This document shows positions 61,001 to 64,000 of a stretch of 64,000 bases of DNA, one piece after another (position 1 is the first letter of the stretch; every line of letters starts with the position of its first letter). This DNA comes from Gorsachius magnificus. Its lineage: Eukaryota > Chordata > Aves > Pelecaniformes > Ardeidae. The notes beneath the pieces are model-generated. The model made no database searches and was not told the origin of the DNA. It saw only the letters and a list, made by a program, of their open reading frames with translations. The position numbers were made by a program, and so were the translations under genes. The stretch is from NCBI GenBank assembly GCA_034008185.1, contig CM067081.1, forward strand, positions 16,615,821 to 16,679,820. Reading direction: 5' to 3'.

Positions 61001-64000
61001 TTTGGAAAGCAGATTCACCAGTTCACCATGTTATTCACCACAAGGAGTGATGCAAGGGCCAGGTTTAGGGTAAGCCAGCTGCTTCACACAGTAGGAAAAT
61101 CTCTAGTGCCTTCTGCGTTGTAAAGTTCATCCAAAGGCACCGTTATCTGCAGTGACAGCTGATCCACCCCACCAGCATGGGTCTGGCCATTTTCATATTT
61201 CTTGCAAAGCAGTCACATTGGAGGACTAACATCATGCATGCAAGAGAGGCCAAAATCCTTCTTAGAAGGGACTGATTTACCATTTACAAGGGAAGGTGGG
61301 ATTTTTAGTCAGTCCTCATTCTGGTTGCTTACGAGGACAAGGTAGATACCTGGAACCAGGTCTCCAGAGTATGAGCATGTGACATTTCTGTGACCAGGCA
61401 GCTCAGGTTCAGTAAAGACGCTGTCACTGATGTGAGGAAACTTGCCTTGTATCACACAGGGAGTATGTCATAAAGTAGCAGATGAAATTCTCTGTTTCCA
61501 TATCCCACAGTAATACTGTAGCTACTGGGCCTTCTATCCCATAACTGGCAAGTTATACTTGCCAGTCACATAACACTGTGTATTTTTTAAAAGTTATATA
61601 AACAGTAACTAGTTAGCGTTCACAAAATTCTTAGAAGGCAGGAGATGATTATCCTGTGTACACAGGTATTAGCCCTGAGCCCAAAGGCTGCGATGCTTAA
61701 CTAATGCAGATCATAGATTTGAATTTTCTGTTCAACTTGAAATTCAAGACATACCATCACATAAGATCAAGTCTTTGCAAGGTCTATCCAAATGACTCAG
61801 TAGGCTATTTTGCCATCTTGTCCTATAATTAACTATAGCAAGCAGTAATTAACAAGGGTGCTTTAAATCCTTGATTTAACGTTCTTTTAAAATAGGTACA
61901 AGGTAAATGGAACCCTGGACAATCTGTCCAGCTTTCTCTTCTCTAGCATTTCAAAGGCACCTAGAAACTTGGCTTCTAAGTACTACTAAGCAGATTTAGA
62001 CCCAAAGGACATAAGATACATAAAAATTAGTCTGGCCGTAAGAGAAAATGGAAAGGGCAGATTGGCAGCATTACATGAGAGAAGACAGTCTGTTCTGCAT
62101 AAAAGAGGAATAGAATATGCTACCAGGTTGGACTATCTCTTGAAACTCTTCTACTTCAGTTGGCATTAATAAGCTACTTCCTCTCTCATGATTGTAGCAT
62201 TATTATGTACAGGAGAAGCATGTAATGCTCTTGTGTATAACTTATTCTGTCCCCAACCTGTAGGTGCCTTATCTCATACTCTGGGGAGAATTTTCAGTTT
62301 GACTCCAAATTCACAGGACTTTCAGAGATGCCAGAGCGAGTATAGCTGCAGACATGTGAACAATAAAGCTGATATTAAAAAAAGTAGCTGGGAAAGTGAA
62401 CTACCAGAGTAACTCATACCCACCTGATGTACCGAAGCTAAGAATTCAGGAGCAGTGGATGATTCGTGAGTAATGAGAATATCCAGGTTTAAAACATAAT
62501 TTAAACCAAACCCAAACCAACAGAACAATTAATTGGGTCTACTCAGGGTATATTCCCATAGAATGATGGGAATAAGGGAATACCACTGTGTTAAATTATT
62601 TGATGGCGATAGAAGGGTGAGGCAGAATTATCAGGAGATGGTGCTCATTGTGTAAGTGAGAGGTAAGGGCTATTGTGCTGTGAAATAAATTTTTCATATT
62701 GCATAGCAGCAAGTATTACAACTACAGCCTTTTATCTGCTATGCCTGGAGCTTTAGACAAAACCTAATCCCAGTCATAGTGTGATTCTTTCCTGTGGTAA
62801 TTTCTAGTATATATAAGTGTGGAATACTCTTTGTCAAAAATATTCTTACTCTCTTTTTAGGAAATATGAAGCAAAATGAAATTAATTACATAATAGAAAA
62901 TGATGTCTACTAGTCTAGTAATCAGACTGGACGTCATGAGATCTGCAGTGTGTTTCAGTTTTAGTTACAGTGAATTGATACCTGGTTTTAGGACTTTGGG
63001 ATTATGTTTACTTCAGCCCTTATTTGTGTCTGAATTGAGCAAATAGTGAAACAGTTTGGATTGGAGCAAAGGATATTAAAGGTACAGGCATGCTTCCATA
63101 TTCAGAAGAAAAGCCATTAATAAATACTGAAGTGGGAATCTCTCCCATCATGACAATTTCTTAAAAATTATGACCTATTGTGTTCTTGACTGATAAGTCA
63201 CAGAGCAGCAGCACGATCCACCAGGAAGGCTTCAAAGTTTAATGTACAGTATCATCTCAAGCTTTTCCCGTTAGCACAGAAAGAGGCTGGCATTGCAAGC
63301 TCTGTAAGACTCACTGAGCATAAATATTATTTCTTTTTCACAACATAGCTTCTACAGTATTTTGCATGAAGAAATTTGCTGTGCACTTAGTTTTTTATTC
63401 AAGATTTAAAAGGTTGATGAAGTTGGCTCTCTTTTGAGTCAGAGATGGTTGATTTAGTTCATGAATCAATTCTCCTGCTATTAGTATGCAAAACTGAAGT
63501 GAAATTTCTTTGAAGATAGGGTAGGCATCCAAAAAAATAGGGCAAAAGGACTGCAGAAGATCAGTTAGACTAAACTTCTGCCCTGAAACAGGGTAAAAGA
63601 TGTAGTGGTTGGTACCAGTCTTGTAGAAAATATTTCTGGTTAGAAGTAGCTCAGTTTTAGTATCAAATGGGATGTATAATGAAAAGTAGAACAATGTAAG
63701 AAACAAAAAATGAATTGCTGTTCATGCAATAGAGGTTCCTTAGTCCTCCTTCTATACAGATTAGCATGACTGGTTGTTTTGGAAATGACATTGCCACAGC
63801 TAGAAAAACCATCACTGTCCCAGTCTCAGACGGTATATAAGCAAGTAAATTTAAATACACATATACCACAGGGGACATATTTTTAAAGGTATTTGGGCAC
63901 CTAATTCTTATTCTTGTGTGCTCTAGTGCCTTTTCTAATCAAGTCACATTCATCTGTCAAGCACTTGCCATCCTAAGATAGGAATCTACTTTGCCAATAT
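58061..64000. other. Intergenic stretch, no gene recognised
   Basis: AT-rich DNA with one MIR-like remnant (60925). Frames do not exceed about 100 codons and none resembles a known protein. The next upstream gene is not reached. Confidence 0.6.
60925..60985 (+). repeat. MIR-like remnant (3' core part)
   Basis: GTTAGGCATTATTACTTATA followed by ATCTGCCACCATTTTACAGA and AAGAGGAGCTGGAAAACA resembles MIR 'aggtactattattatccccattttacagatgaggaaactgagg'. Confidence 0.4.

Noticed and set aside
1..64000. Endogenous retrovirus or LTR, tRNA, rRNA or microRNA genes
   Set aside because: I saw no pol/gag/env-like frame, no paired LTR ends, and no tRNA B-box with a matching A-box. Short non-coding RNA genes and solo LTRs could still be missed by eye.

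Overview
The window looks like bird (avian) nuclear DNA. It is non-coding over almost all its length and holds several CR1 LINE copies whose 3' ends carry the 8-bp ATTCTATG-type repeat typical of avian CR1. It also holds decayed remnants of older amniote CR1 and MIR-like repeats. No bacterial, plasmid or phage gene organisation is visible. Comparisons to known families are from memory; no database was searched.

The one recognisable host gene is PDGFD (platelet-derived growth factor D), on the minus strand. Its first coding exon is at 44901-45030: ATG at 45028-45030, a signal peptide, then the conserved segment ending SIKALRSSNIRRD, and a GTAAGT donor just below 44901. The exon lies in a strong CpG island (about 43990-45750) that also holds the leader and promoter. 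The leader has no upstream ATG and has an in-frame TGA at 45253-45255. I place the start of transcription near 45320. The remaining ~44.9 kb (1-44900) is then PDGFD intron 1, running off the left edge. I found no second PDGFD exon and no nested host gene in it.

Intron 1 contains CR1 copies at about 7670-9214 (+; a 497-codon frame with most of the reverse transcriptase), 21515-21781 (-), 26009-26270 (+), 37258-37741 (+) and 38864-38935 (-, tail only). It also has a CTCTT pentanucleotide microsatellite at 32371-32448 and several MIR-like remnants.

The right part (about 45750-64000) is the 5' flank of PDGFD. It carries CR1 copies at 52707-53490 (-) and 57838-58060 (+), a badly decayed ancient CR1 at about 48110-49640 (+) with an apparent SINE-like insertion inside it, and a second ancient CR1 tail at 50933-51000 (-). 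I see no convincing exon there. No clearly undescribed system is visible. The most useful leads are the unusually open CR1 frame preserved by frame-neutral indels, the layered ancient repeats, and a possible divergent transcript from the PDGFD CpG island.
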